Shown here: positions 1 to 11,641 of the stretch, piece by piece
Layout of the letters: the number at the start of each line of letters is the position of its first letter
Position numbering within the stretch: position 1 is the first letter of the stretch
Source: Hirundichthys speculiger
Taxonomy: Eukaryota; Chordata; Actinopteri; Beloniformes; Exocoetidae
DNA: 64,000 nt
Assembly (NCBI GenBank): GCA_018398805.1
Contig: JAGFBZ010000328.1
Location: forward strand, 229,001-293,000
Reading direction: 5' to 3'
The notes under the pieces: model-generated
The model's input: only the letters and a program-made list of their open reading frames with translations
Database searches by the model: none
What the model was told of the DNA's origin: nothing
Position numbers and translations under genes: made by a program

Positions 1-171
1 GTGAAGCATCCGATACACGATGTGCTGTTGTGGACTACGGCGCACGGACTCACCGTCACTGCTAACGTTAGTTTCTGCTTCACTGGACAACTGAATGTCT
101 TCCTCCTCTGAATCACAGTTAGCCAGAACCTGACAAAGTACTTCGTGGACGGTAAACCGACCCCTTGACAT
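1..171 (-). pseudogene. piggyBac-like transposase, N-terminal fragment
   Basis: Reading the minus strand from the ATG at 171-169 gives an open 57-codon stretch that runs off the window edge. It begins MSRGRFTVHEVL and continues into an acidic, serine-rich tract (DSEEED, SSEAET, SSDGES). Such acidic N-terminal tails are typical of piggyBac transposases. The DDD catalytic core would lie beyond position 1 and is not visible. The paralogous copy starting at 41826 has the same tail but differs by a 1-base indel just after SPQ, so at least one of the two is frameshifted. Family assignment rests mainly on the TTAA-flanked terminus. Confidence 0.65.
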
Positions 172-467
172 TGTGAGTAAATAAAAAAAAACACTCTTTC
201 GCTCTGTTCTGTTCTCGCTACGTTCAGCATTTCTACCACTGGTTCGCCGCTCGTCTCTGTGCCGGAGGATTTTTTTCAAACTCATTTTACGCTAAAACTT
301 TGAATAGAGCCAGCACCAAAAATGGTTCTCAGATTACAGGCGCACATGTCCGCCATCTTCTGGTGAAAAGTAGTAGCAAGATTCAGCATCACATTTATAG
401 ATACAGCCTGTTTTATTCACCAATGCTGCTTGTCGCAATTTTGCAACTTTGGCGCTTAAAGGGTTAA
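1..467 (-). mobile_element. piggyBac-like element, end portion, cut by window edge
   Basis: This is the terminal part of a piggyBac-type DNA transposon. The right end reads GGCGCTTAAAGGG followed by TTAA at 464-467, which fits the TTAA target and CCC-type terminus of piggyBac elements. The same terminus, subterminal DNA and coding segment recur in a complete-ended copy at 40772-42098, which confirms that this is a dispersed element. The coding strand is minus, so the transposase start lies about 290 bases inside this end. The other end lies outside the window. Confidence 0.82.
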
Positions 468-1138
468 CTGTATAAAGTAGTGTTATCAATTTCTTTAAAT
501 TTCCTAATGAATCGTGTGCTAATTTTTTTTCGACCGGGTGGCACATTATGTCAGGGGCTTAACTCATGGTTTTCAAGCTGAAACCATGCTCAAAGTCCCG
601 CACTTTATTCCTTCACTACCTAATGTGTCTGAGTCTCTGAGATATGACAGATGGAAGAGTTTATATGTTATAAATCAATTGTGCTTCTTGCATTGTTTCA
701 CTAAAAAGCCCCACGTAGCACATGAAGATAAAATATTCAACTATTTTTATGGATGAAATTTTTCATATCACATACTCGTATAAACACAGCTGGATGAAGT
801 GAAAGAGGCTGATTATATGATATAATCAAAAAACAATGAGCCACCTCCTCGAGCCGGCATGTTGAATGTGGGAGAAATGGCCAGCTGTGACTCAAATCAC
901 TTTGTCAGTCTCAGATAACAGGTGGTCCAGCAGTTACAGCCTACTGACTTGATCAATGATGGTGCCAAACAACAAATTCGAGGAATTAAAGACATGCCGT
1001 CAATGTGAATATGAATGGGTGCCTTTTAAGCCAACTGTATATCAGAGGGCATTTTCACAGGTCTTTAAGGTCGATGCCCTTACAAGACAGGTTTCCATAA
1101 GCTGAGATCAGGCGTAAAACCTCAGACCAGAAGTGTCC
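468..1138. other. spacer, no gene seen
   Basis: Non-repetitive, AT-rich sequence between the piggyBac end and the foldback element. No reading frame here resembles a known protein and no RNA gene was recognised. Confidence 0.6.
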
Positions 1139-1264
1139 AGAATCAGTCCTCGAGGGTCGCTGTCCTGCATGTCTTAGATGTTTCCCTGACACAACACACC
1201 TGATGGTGCGCTGAAGCAGGAAATCATCAAAGACTTGCAGGACAGCAACCTTTAAGGACTGGAG
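1139..1264. mobile_element. hAT-like foldback MITE, copy 1
   Basis: The left arm contains AGTCCTCGAGGG...CTGTCCTGCA and the right arm contains its inverse, TGCAGGACAG...AAGGACTGGAG, so the unit can fold on itself. The same family occurs at 23050-23214 (both arms) and 19585-19710 (left arm and loop). It is a short non-coding foldback of a type common in fish genomes. hAT assignment is by resemblance to known foldback families. Confidence 0.65.
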
Positions 1265-1270
1265 TTGGGG

Positions 1271-1520
1271 ATCTGTATGAGAGGAACTGGACAAACCTCC
1301 TGTGATGTCGCCTGTAGGTTTTCTGACGACTCAGTTTCAAGCTTAAATGATTCTTTTGTGGAGTCACCATCAAGGTGGACTCTGCTCAACCCTTGGTTGA
1401 TCCAAAAATGCACAAATGGGGAGAACGAGAAGGCCTGGAGGCCACTTGGATGACGGCCGCCTTAACTCAGTTAACAATAATGAGCAGCCAGTGAGGTAGA
1501 AGCCATCTACTGGCTATCCA
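1271..1520 (+). repeat. unnamed dispersed repeat family X, copy 1
   Basis: Shares the core GAACTGGACAAACC...CTGTGATGTC (from 1284) and a downstream block ending in GGTTGATCCAAAAATG...GGCCTGGAGGC with copies at 48455-48625 and 60385-60625. I cannot assign it to a transposon class, as no terminal inverted repeat or tail is evident. The flanking foldback directly abuts it. Confidence 0.6.
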
Positions 1521-1619
1521 ATGAGGCAGCATGTGGCTGTGGGCACTGGTGGCCAAGCCAAGCTTCGAACTCACCCCCAACCAGATCAACCTGGATCCGT
1601 GTTGGTTAAATTTTCACTG

Positions 1620-1741
1620 CTAAGGTATAGTTTATCAATTATCTGTGAGTTCTGTGAGGCAATAATGAAACACTTAAACACTTGACTGGACAATCGGACA
1701 AAGGGTGCAAGTGGATTTAATCTCCAGATTGTATACAAAAC
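1620..1741 (-). repeat. unnamed dispersed repeat family Y, copy 1
   Basis: About 120 bases that match 9991-10113 in inverted orientation. The most conserved core here is CTTGACTGGACAATCGGAC followed by GGGTGCAAGTGGATTTAATC. Divergence is moderate with small indels, so the pair looks like an old dispersed repeat, not a recent local inversion. The class is unknown. Confidence 0.6.
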
Positions 1742-2560
1742 TCAGAGGTCATTTACTCACATCACAGAACGAAGGATAATCATAAATGACAAATTACCAG
1801 TAGGAAACAGTTCGTCTTAAGCATCACGAACAAAACATGGAGTCCTTGAGATAAGTTGTCAAAACTTAGAGACTTGATGGAGCCAGAATGATTGAACAAA
1901 GCCACTGCCTTCAACAGACCAGAATCTAGGGGAACTGTCATGGACATATGACTCCAGCATTACACAATAAGGCCCCAAAATGCAGTTTTAATATTACAGT
2001 CTGGCTGCGGCACAACATATTATCAATAAGACTGATTATGAACTGTTAGGTCTTTACTCAGTTCAGAAGATAGAGCTAAGTGGTAAGAAAGGCGATGCTT
2101 TTAAATAATTTTACCTGATGAGGTGCATAAAATGATTGATCCTTTAGTTTGTCTTAATGTCTTTGCTTCAGTTTAGTAGATTTCAGTGTATCAGAAAGGA
2201 GACGACCAAAGAGAAGTCTCCAGCTATACCTACATGACTGACAATGAATAACAGTGTAAAATTAAATCTCGAGAAACAGGATTTTAGTGAAAAATGGCAA
2301 CCACCCACAAAGATCAACAACGAAGATTCAATGACTCAGCAGCGGGCTGCTGACTCAGTACGATGGTTAGTGAGGAACTTGAAAAGTTGCAACACGCTTT
2401 GGTATTTTCTTTTTTTTTAAATTGAGGAGAAAGCAAGCCAGTAATCAGATGGTGAAAAATATTAGGTCATTAATTATCTTCCAAAGACGCCCGCACGCGC
2501 CGCGCAGGACAAGGAAATGAGCTCCAAATGCTAATAGTCACTTGAAATCAGGAATTTTTG
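1742..2560. other. spacer with paired MARE/AP-1-like sites
   Basis: Mostly AT-rich unique sequence with no recognisable gene. Two TGACTCA cores lie 19 bases apart at 2332-2338 and 2351-2357. The second sits in TGCTGACTCAGTA, one base from the Maf recognition consensus. A T-run lies at about 2408-2417. Confidence 0.45.
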
Positions 2561-2880
2561 GAGTGTGAATAAATAAAATACTCGTGCTTTGAGATGACTT
2601 TGGCACACATTTGCATGGGTATCTAATTTGATTTGCATTCCTGTGATCCATAGAATGTATTATCTCCCTGCAATTCAGCATCCCCTCTTATCTGCAACAC
2701 ACTCAATCAATAGAGAGCAGCTCTGAATATGGATTACGGACGGATATCTAGCAGGGCCTGCATCAACTGGGAAAGCGGTTATGCATTAAAAAATTTACTC
2801 CTCTATACATATTTGATCCCTCGGTATAATTCAACAGTTTTACATAACCCCTCTCTCTATCCGCAAATCAGGAAGCTATC
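2560..2880. promoter_or_regulatory. candidate regulatory (conserved non-coding-like) block
   Basis: Unique, low-repeat sequence with two ATTTGCAT octamer motifs (2609-2616 and 2631-2638), a CTTATCTGC GATA-like word and many TAAT words. This composition is typical of vertebrate developmental enhancers. The regulatory role is inference, since no alignment is available. Confidence 0.3.
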
Positions 2881-4118
2881 TTTTATAGCCTTTAAAATAA
2901 TAAAAAATTAGTTGCAGTCTTTTTGGTTTAGATTTTGGTTTTGTCTTTTCTCTGAATGGTTTGAATGGAAGTCTTTCTCTGGACGCTCGTGCTTCCCTTT
3001 GCATTTTGAACGAGCAAAGCAGTGAATCATCACCAAACGGGGGACGAATGTGTTTGTCATGGAGATATAGACCGGACTCTGCGTGTATCCAAACACGGGG
3101 GCTTCTGGAGGAGGGCGGGCATCGTACGGCGACGGAGAGCAGCCGAATATCTCCCTCACCGGCAGTCTTTGAGCAGAACTCACAGCTTGATGAATGAGCC
3201 GAGAGTCGGAAGAATCTAAAGCCAGATAGCTCTCGTTCTGCACCCGAGAAGAGAGGAGTGTCGGCTTTTTTCATCCCCTGAGTGATTCGGGCTGCCATTG
3301 GAGGAAACTGATGAGCGCCTTTGAGATTTATGATGCTTTGCCTTGCACATTAAATATAGACTTTGTAACATGTGCTCAGAGCGGCTTTGAAAACCTAATC
3401 ATAGGCTATAGCTGTTCATAAATATGGGAAAGAAGAAAGCAGCTAAAGAAAACACGGCAAAAGCCCCAGTTCTGGCTCGTGGCTTTCGGAAGCTACACTA
3501 ATCTCGTGGCAATCTACGCGTGTCCACGACGGATGCGGCTCGACGGGAGGATATGAACACGAAATGTACAGCGAGGCAGTGGGCGGTTTAAAAGAGGGCA
3601 AATTAATGTGAAGGCAAAGTAGATGTTCCTTTTTAGCAAAAGGTAATGGAAATGGGCAGACCACGAGATTAATCTCATATGAACCTGCAAAAAAAAAAAA
3701 AACTGTATTAACATCATGCATTAAAAATGGCATTCGATATAACTGCATTATTTAAATAGAGTCATTGCTTTACAGAGCAGTCAGTCACCAGAATAAATCT
3801 GACCTGCAATGAAACTCACAATAAAACCGCATTTACATAACAATAGTGAGGTGACCTTGAGAAATGTACGTGGCGTTGATATGACACAGCCAATGGGTTG
3901 CACACAAGGCTTCTTTTCACAGCGCCGCCGAGTGTGAAACGGATCTCTTAAAGCCGCTATTGTTTTCTCACTGCAAGAAAAAATAAAAACCCTGATTTAA
4001 AATTTAAACAAAATCCTTTCAACATCACTTTTACATCCGAATCATTCTCAAATGCATTATTCTGATGTAACCTGATTCACATCAGGATATAACCTAAATA
4101 CACTGGACCGTGGCTCAC
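2881..4118. other. spacer, no gene seen
   Basis: Unique sequence. A minus-strand frame of 140 codons (3298-2876) is open but basic, low in complexity at its end and unlike any family I know. CACTGCAAGAAAAAATAAA at about 3969-3987 resembles the end of the CACTGCA MITE at 39632. A run of A lies at about 3689-3701. Confidence 0.5.
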
Positions 4119-5233
4119 TGGGGGTGTTAAAAAAAAAATCGATTTGGCGATATATCACGATATTTGCCGCCCGATATAATATCGATTTTTCAGCTTCTAA
4201 TATCGATTTTTTAGGAAAATTCATTAATGTGCAAAAACACTAATAATAAACAATAAATAGGTTGTTTTAAAGCAAATAGTTTTGACTCAATTTGTCCTCT
4301 GAATGATTAATATTATCTGATGAACGTATTCAGCAACTTGATTTTTCATCTCAAATTTTAATTTTGACATTTACCAGGTAGAATATTGCAAAATATTGTG
4401 ATATCGTGATAATATCGATACATATCGTATTGTGAAGTCCTTGCCAATACAATGATCCCTCGCCAATTCGCACTTTAAGTTCCGCGGATTTTTTTCAGAA
4501 ATATATAATATTTTTAAAAAAATCAAGAAAAAATTGCGGAAACATCACAGGATGTTGTGCGCGTTCTCTCGCAGCAAAAAAATGTTGTGAGCCAGCCTGG
4601 CCCCTTTAAGAAGGTGGCCCTATGAGTAATGGTGTGGCCTTATGGGTAATGTAGTGTGTGTGTCGTGGGACGGCAGAATGAAAACGAGGTTAGATGAAAG
4701 AGCGGTTTCTTTACTACGATTCAGAGACCAGAGGCTGTGAAGGTAACAGAAAGACCACAGTTGAGCCTTTGTCTTGTTTCGACGCAATGCCTCGCTACTT
4801 TTTTGGGGTTTTTAAACATATTTAGGCTCGGGGGGCTCCGGCTCCAGTTTGCGGACTTTGATTCTCGCGGGGGGGGGGGGGCGCTGATCCCCATTAACCG
4901 CGAAAAATAAGGGATCACTGTAATATTGATTTTTTTAGCTCCAAATAAGGATTTTTTAGGAAAATTCATTCAATCACTTAAATGTGCAAAAACACTAATA
5001 ATAAACAAAATAGGTTGTTTTGAAGCAAATAGTTTTGACTCAATTTGTCCTCTGAATGATCAATATCATCTGATGAACATATACAGCAACTTGATTTTTC
5101 ATCTCTACTTTTAATTTTGATATTAACGGGGTACAATATCACAATATATCGCGATATTGTGATGATATCGTATCGTGATCCAAATATAATGCTCCATATT
5201 GTATTGCGAGGTCCTTGCCAATACTCACCCCTA
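4119..5233 (+). mobile_element. composite hAT MITE (TAGGGGTG family) with internal duplication
   Basis: The left end (TGGGGGTG, a mutated TAGGGGTG) and right end (CACCCCTA) belong to the same hAT MITE family found complete at 12885-13247 and 44015-44371. Flanks are TGGCTCAC (4111-4118) and AGGCTCAC (5234-5241), a 7/8 match that fits an 8-bp hAT target duplication. Inside are two overlapping copies of the body: 4119-4449 lacks the last ~10 bases and 4921-5233 lacks the first ~70. A Tigger-type element sits between them. Confidence 0.75.
4450..4920 (-). mobile_element. Tigger/pogo-type non-autonomous element, copy 1
   Basis: Ends are CAATGATCCCTCGCC and GGGATCACTG, flanked by TA on both sides (4448-4449 and 4921-4922), as expected for Tc/mariner-superfamily insertion. 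Both ends continue into ~20 bases of recognisable inverted similarity. The copies at 20048-20762 and 38696-39288 run in the opposite orientation relative to this one. A G-run lies at 4869-4881. No transposase reading frame remains. Confidence 0.75.
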
Positions 5234-5241
5234 AGGCTCAC

Positions 5242-7414
5242 TGGCAGTTTCTTTTTTTTATCACCTCTCAATGCACATTCATACTCTCTGGGATCCATTT
5301 TTTAATCTCCTCACCTTATTGCCTGCAGAAATATTGTCATCGCTTTCCGCGACTTCTGGCTGGGGCCTAAAATGTAAATCAATATATTCATTACCCTGTG
5401 CAGAATACAAAACAACTCTGCAAGGGTAAATGGGTACTGCTGACAATGACATTCCCATAAAGGAGCAGATATAGCATAGACGGGTTAAGGTTACTTAATA
5501 CAATTAAACTCTTAGACCCAAAGCACTGGAAACTGGGGCAGGCGGACTTGGCAGTTTGGGCTGTTTTTAATTGGACCTGTATTTAGTACCCCGAGATGAC
5601 ATTTGTTGTAAATTGGCAATATAAAAATGAACTGAACTGGTCACACTTTTTAAAGCTCTTATTTTAGCCGTGACATCATTCTTTATGTCTGCAAGAGAAA
5701 AAGCTTAACAAGCTGGCTTCAAAGCCCAAGGTTTTTACTTTCACCTGCCTGTATAATAAATGTAGTCAGTTTACCAGTCTAAGTAACTCATAATACGGGA
5801 CCTTTTTGAAAGTTATAACGGTAAATCATACACTCCACTGTTCTCTCCATACTGCAAAGGCAACGACAGCCTGACAATTGCTGCTACTCTTAAAACCAAA
5901 GTGCTAATCATTTTGTGCTTCTCCGCTCCGTAAATTGCTAGAAAACAGGTGCTAAATTGGGCTTTATGTCAATTGAAGATATAGAGGCGTAATGGCACCA
6001 TTACCAATGGCGTGTAGCCGCTCTCCCTCTGCATCACATGAGCCTCAGTTGGCAATATTCTACATTGCCATAGAAAAAAAAACAGGTATACAGTCTGACT
6101 GCAGGTGAGTTGGCTTCTAAGACAGAAGGTAACGTTTCATTTTTGGTTTTGGAAGAGATTCATTGGGAGTCTAATGTCTTTGTGAAGCACTTTGAGTTGC
6201 CTTTGTGTCTGAAATGTGCTACACAGATTAGCCTCACCCTGGCTCGCTGTTCTAATGCAACACCCGGAGGTTCTCTCATGTTTCCCCACGAACCCATTCG
6301 GATGGCAATCACTGCGTAATTTGTGATCCTCTGTTCGAACCACGTCATGCAGCTTGACAGATAAACCTGAATTAGTCAGGTGACTCATCCCTGGATTGAT
6401 AAAGCTTAGTAAACGGTAGAGACGCATGTGGTTGAGGCACAATCCCAGATAAATGCCTGATCAGTAACCATTTAAAAGTGAATTAAGTGTTTCTCTCCTG
6501 ATATTGTCATCGATATACCCATGCTACATCCTTTGTTTGAAGAACAAGCAAATGGCTAATGTACAAGGTCCTCTGAGGGGGCATGTTGGGAGGCAAATAT
6601 GCAAACATTAAGCACAGCAACCAGAAAATGTTGGGGCGATATGAAAATGGAAATAACTATGAAACACAGGGATTCTTATATTCACTTTCACTCAGTCTTT
6701 ATTCCTCAAACAAAGATCGGAAGGGATTTATATAGTTCTCCGTCCACAGTGCAAATCTGGAGGGGATGCCCCGGTGATTCGTTATATCAGATTTATCCAG
6801 AGCCGTTGGGGGGGGAATCCCTACTCGAGCTGCAGCCAATGAGACAGCAAGGCCCTGTGAGGTCACCACGAGGAAGGTAAGACCATCTCTGTTACCTGTG
6901 CGTGCTAATAAAGTCACGTGCTCTTAAACGTCATGACTTGATCTTAATTTTCAAACTATTAACTCTGTTTCGCGCGTGTTTCATGCCCGATTTCCTGTGT
7001 GTGTGTGTTCTGTTGATGTTGGTGTGTTCAGTTCGGGTGACTTGAGTTGCCGTCGCAGCGTGACACCGTCCTTCGCAGTCGGTCATGTAATGTGAACAGT
7101 CGCAGGACGAGTCAGAACAGACCGGAGATCGTCCAACTCTGAAATCTTCTTTGCACACCTGAAGCACCTTCGAGACATTCAAGCTGTTACATTTTTAAAC
7201 TAATAATTGACATGAGGACGAAGTCTGCAGTTGAAATAGCAGAAGGAGTTAAGATCACAGTGTATTTTCTTCTTTTACTTTTTTTTTGTTGCTTTTAATG
7301 TTAGGGTTAAACCTAACCCTAACCCAGAATCAAAAGGTTTCTAGTGGATGGTTCAAAGTTTCCCCAGACGTCTACTTTTTATTGAGTTCAGTCTGATGCG
7401 TTGAGCTGGAGACC

Positions 7415-7416
<2 letters not shown>
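5242..7416. other. spacer, no gene; candidate conserved blocks
   Basis: Unique sequence with no recognisable protein-coding exon. 5880-6060 is repeat-free and compositionally enhancer-like. A short telomere-like run (TTAGGGTTAAACCTAACCC) lies at about 7302-7325. T-runs occur near 7280. Confidence 0.45.

Positions 7417-7450
<34 letters not shown>
7417..7450. repeat. poly-C tract (34 bases)
   Basis: Uninterrupted cytosines, read directly. The opposite strand is a G34 run that could form quadruplex DNA. Confidence 0.95.
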
Positions 7451-7451
<1 letters not shown>

Positions 7452-9690
7452 CCTCCATCTGTGGCCTCTTTCAGAGCACAGACAGTGACAGCATGGATTA
7501 ATATGATTAGAAATTACAACAGGGAATGATTACAAATCTTGATTTGATGTGAAATTGTCTTCAATAACGGCTGGATTAAAGGCTTTCTTTTTTTTTTTTT
7601 TTAAACTAACCTGCCACGGCGGCAGACAGATTTCAGAATCTACGTCTTTACTGGGATCACGTTGCACGTGAAAGACAATGTAATAAATTGTCTCTGATAT
7701 CCGAGAGAAAATTAGATGTTTCATGAAAAAAAAAGCTAAAGAAACTGACAAAACTAAACTCACTTAAAGGTAACTCGCCCTCCTCATCTGTAATGACAGT
7801 CGCTCAGTAACATCTATCTACTGCCTTCGTGGTCGACTTTCTCCGGGATGACTTTCTTTTCATGCATGTGGATGACTCGCAGTGTTTCCTCGCTTGCAAT
7901 TTTATTTATTTCATTCGTTTGTCTCAACAATAAAGCTTTTTTATTCGACTCTGAAGCACACCGCTGGCGTGCCTTACAGAACAGGCTTCCTTTGTCACAC
8001 GACAACGATTCACAGGATCCACACTTGTCAGAAACTCTCCACTTTTCACTTAAAGAAAAAATCCTTTCTAATTTTCATTTCCTTTGCCGTTCGCCTCCTT
8101 CTGGGTTTTCTAGATATCTTTTAGCTCCTGCTATGTGACGCCACATTGTGTCTATGTAAAGAGGCAGACAACAATGGAAGGTTCTTCCAGGCGAACGTCC
8201 AGGAGAAACAAACATCCTTGAGATGCAAGTTCCATTGTGAGATGCAAAGAATTCTTGTTATTATGCATTTTTGTAAAGTGTATTTTCTCTCCCGCCACAG
8301 AGGTTGGCTTTTCTCCCGCAGTAACAAGGAAAGAGCTAAATGTTAAGATGGCATCACTTATCGCAGAAGTAGGGAGAGATTGTCATTTCATCTCCACAGT
8401 TCCCCATCATCACGTTTCTTGGAGGGAGAATACCTCGAATTGCCCGCGGTGATGAACCAAAAAGTTTCCATTGACTTTTATTAAAGGGAATCATTCAGTG
8501 ATAGAAGGCTTCAAATCATTTTTATTCTCAGGTTATTAGAGTAATTTGATGGTATGAGCTACGGGGTCGACTGGGATCCGTATCTGCGCTCACATCTTTG
8601 CTTTAAGCTAAATCCACTCAGGACACCAAAAGGAACGGGACATTAAGGATGACTTTCTCAATAATTGTGCATTTAAATACCCTCGCGTGGGCTTGATATA
8701 ATTGAAAAACTCGAAAGAAGCACCCCCATCAAACTAATTTGGTATCAGACTGTTGGTTGAAAAATTCATGAGCCAGTATCCTGCCATCGTGTTAATATGC
8801 AAATTATCTGCGATGTTAATTGGGAGGAGTACTTCAGACGTTCTCAACTGCGCGTCGTGGGCTTACAAAAAGTTTGGTCTTAGACCAGCCCCTCGCTGGG
8901 CGCAGTGAGTGTGGCGTCGGTCTGTTATAGGTGGGGCCTGCTGCAATTCATGTTGGGTTTTGGTGGTATTTACTCCAGTTAAGGTTTCGTCTTTTGATTT
9001 TGGGTTTATTTTCCTGTAAGATTACATGCTTGAGTCATGTGGTGCTAAAGGCAGAGATGCCTCTTTTGCATGATAGGAAACCTGATTCTTTCCTGACCCT
9101 GCCTGACGGTCAACTGGGGGATGCACCTGTAGGTGCTTCTGGTGGTTGAGTACTGGTCATTCAGTCGTCTGGTTAGGTAGGCGTTGTGTTTTCCTGATGG
9201 AGGTTTGGCTGTCGTCTAGAGTAATTAGCCTCCAGGGGATCTTTGGTTGTTCCTCTTATTTCCGGGAATCTGGCAATCCAAATTAAACTAAAATTTCAGA
9301 TTCAAACTCCAAATTCAGTCAGGCGATCAACCAATTCCAATCTGATCATGAGAAGCGTACACATAGTGGGGAACAGCGTGCTCTATTACTGTGATCTAGG
9401 ATAAGCTTGTGACGTGTACAACAAAAAGTGGGGATTGTTGGTTGAAAATTGCATCAGGTCACTGTGACCTGTTTTCTTAGTTTCTAATGTAGAAAATCTA
9501 ATCAGGAACTGAGGCGCCACGAGGGTTTTCTAAGGCCGGTGTTCTGAAATTTCTTCCTACCGTAGCGGAAAATTATAGCCTTCGTCTGTAATTTTTTCCT
9601 ACATTGTAACAATATCCTACCAGCACATGTATCTGCTCTCCTCTGTGTTTTGGGTGGTAGCATATTATTATACACATTTAATAACCATAA
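7451..9690. other. spacer, no gene; candidate enhancer near 8.7 kb
   Basis: No recognisable gene. 8640-8840 is repeat-free and holds ATGCAAAT (8797-8804) directly followed by TATCTG, plus several TAATT words, which suggests a regulatory block. Sequences at 9500-9600 look like decayed repeat DNA that I cannot assign. Confidence 0.4.
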
Positions 9691-9850
9691 TTATCCGGAT
9701 AAGTGGAAGACAACGGATGGACGGATTATGAATCGGTATTATGAAGATGAATATGAGGATATAAAGGGTGGATAGAAGAGTAGGTGGTAGAAGAGGATTG
9801 ATTATATAAATGTACACTGGAGTTAAAAAAAAGTTGATATTTTATCGTTT
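9691..9850 (+). repeat. probable decayed LINE/SINE 3' tail and purine-rich low-complexity DNA
   Basis: GATAAGTGGAAGACAACGGA followed by TGGACGG resembles the GATAAGCGGAAGAAGATGGATGG ending common to fish retroposons. It is followed by imperfect GAT- and GGATAGAAG-rich sequence. The body of the retroposon is not recognisable upstream. Confidence 0.4.
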
Positions 9851-9990
9851 TATCTCCTTTTTGTCATTCTGTGAAGTACAGTTAATATAATTTAAGGTAA
9901 AGGCTCAACAGTTGATAACAAGTGGTTAAAACGACTGTGTTTCTTTCCATTCATTGTCTTTTGCAGCTGTGAGTACCTGACCAACATCTG

Positions 9991-10113
9991 CTTGTATACA
10001 ACTGGAGATTAAATCCACTCGCACCCTCCGTCTGATTGTCCAGTCAAGTGCTTTGTTAAGTGTTGTACGATTGCCTCACCAGAGACTCATTAGTTATTGT
10101 TAAACTATGATAC
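9991..10113 (+). repeat. unnamed dispersed repeat family Y, copy 2
   Basis: Inverted partner of 1620-1741, sharing GGAGATTAAATCCACTCGCA and GATTGTCCAGTCAAGTG. It is of unknown class. Confidence 0.6.
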
Positions 10114-11430
10114 TTTAATAGAAAAAGTTGAATAACACAGACTCAACTGCAAATTGGAAAGTCCTCTCTGCAGGTCCATGCATCTGGATGCTCACAGATT
10201 TTCTCGGAGGGCTTGTCGAATAAAACCAGAAGTTCAAGCTCGGCTGGAAATCACCGGTGTGATGTTGAAACCCCCACCAGGAACGCCACGGAGAGAAAAG
10301 TCAAGGTAGTAAAAGGAAGTTGGCTAGGATTTTATGCATTCGAGATATCCAAACACGCCGCTTCAACTCGGCTGCATTGTAAATGAGGTCTCTACCTCAA
10401 TGAGTTTAAATAAAGGTAATAATAATAATAATAATAATAACTAGTGATGTCAGGCTAATGCGTACCTTCTGAGCGTTCCTGGAAATAGCTTGCCATCTCT
10501 AAAGAATAATATTTGCTTTTGGGTATTTCACATTTTCAGCAAGTCTCCAGGGTCGTGCGAGTGGTTGGGGGAGCGCGGTGCTTCAGATGGAGAGAGGCAC
10601 AGTGAAAAACTCGCCTCTGTTCCCTTCATCTTTATTATGGTTATTGAATTTGGTTCAAAAGGAGCTGACATCAAAGCGCCGCTCAGAGATTCATAATTCA
10701 AGAGCTTCAGTGTATTTTATTGTGAATCCAGAAAAGGACTCTCACAGACAACATGGAAATGAAAGGAGTTTTCACGCGTGTTTCCCGTCGTAGATTGATG
10801 TCGTCTGAGAGGCATCTTCTCCGATGAAAATCAAGCTTTTAAAACGTGAAATATGTGAAGAATGTATATCTGAGTATACGAAAATATGCAACGTCATTTA
10901 CCAAGGCGCGGTTTCCTTTGGCGTGAAGCGTAAGTCAATCTTAGGGGTGAATGATATCGGAAATAAAGTTGTTTTATGCAACGAAGCAAAGGCGAATCTA
11001 TTCCCACGTGTAGTTTCCATGGAGATTATGAGAGAAAACGGGTACTTCAAGGTGGAATAAAGCAGGTAATTATATCCTCACATACCTTTGAAAACCTATT
11101 ACGTCTTTACTGTACCTCTGTGGATCTCCTGCATGGTCTAGTTGGGTGCTTGACTTTGATCTTCAAAGCTGACCTCCCTTCTCCCCCCCTGATTGATGGA
11201 TCGGCCCGCCATTGATGGCTGCATATCCATCAAGCAAAGCCACCCGTGATGAATGAATATGTCCTTTATCAACAGTGCATCACCTCATGAAGTATTGTCC
11301 TTTTTCGCCCAGTGTATTTATCCTTCAGCCAGAGATTGATTAACTATGGAGGTGATTCAGTCAGCAATTATGACCTCATCGCTAATCAATCTACCTCTCA
11401 CCATGGGACAACCCTGATTACAGTTTGGCA
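10114..11430. other. spacer with (AAT)n microsatellite
   Basis: No recognisable gene. An (AAT)8-like run lies at 10417-10441. 11200-11400 is repeat-free with several TGAATGAATATG/TAATCAATC words and may be conserved non-coding DNA. Confidence 0.45.
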
Positions 11431-11460
11431 CATGCACACACACACGCACACACACATGCA
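11431..11460. repeat. (CA)n microsatellite
   Basis: Alternating CA interrupted once by CG and once by TG, read directly. Confidence 0.9.
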
Positions 11461-11615
11461 GGCACAGGGAAGTGTGTCAGACATCAGCAGGGACTTTTTC
11501 TCAGTCTCTGGGATCATGGGAAAGTTTTTCCACTCCGACGATAGCGCCTCTCCAGTGACGCCAGCGCTGTGCTAGATTTGTCTGTTGTTGCTTTGTGTGT
11601 GTGTATAGAATAGAT

Positions 11616-11641
11616 CGATCCATCCATCCATCCATCCATCT
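11616..11641. repeat. (ATCC)n microsatellite, tail of a LINE fragment
   Basis: Five to six ATCC units directly abutting the LINE 3' end at 11642. On the minus strand this is a GGAT tail, which is how these retroposons end. Confidence 0.85.

Noticed and set aside
2876..3298. 140-codon minus-strand frame
   Set aside because: Unlike any family I know. The tail is lysine-rich low complexity, and a second frame overlaps the same DNA. Chance frame in repeat-free DNA.
4119..4449. Palindromic ATATCGAT-rich DNA as a replication origin or regulatory hairpin
   Set aside because: The same sequence recurs with hAT ends and 8-bp target duplications at several sites, so it is a MITE body.
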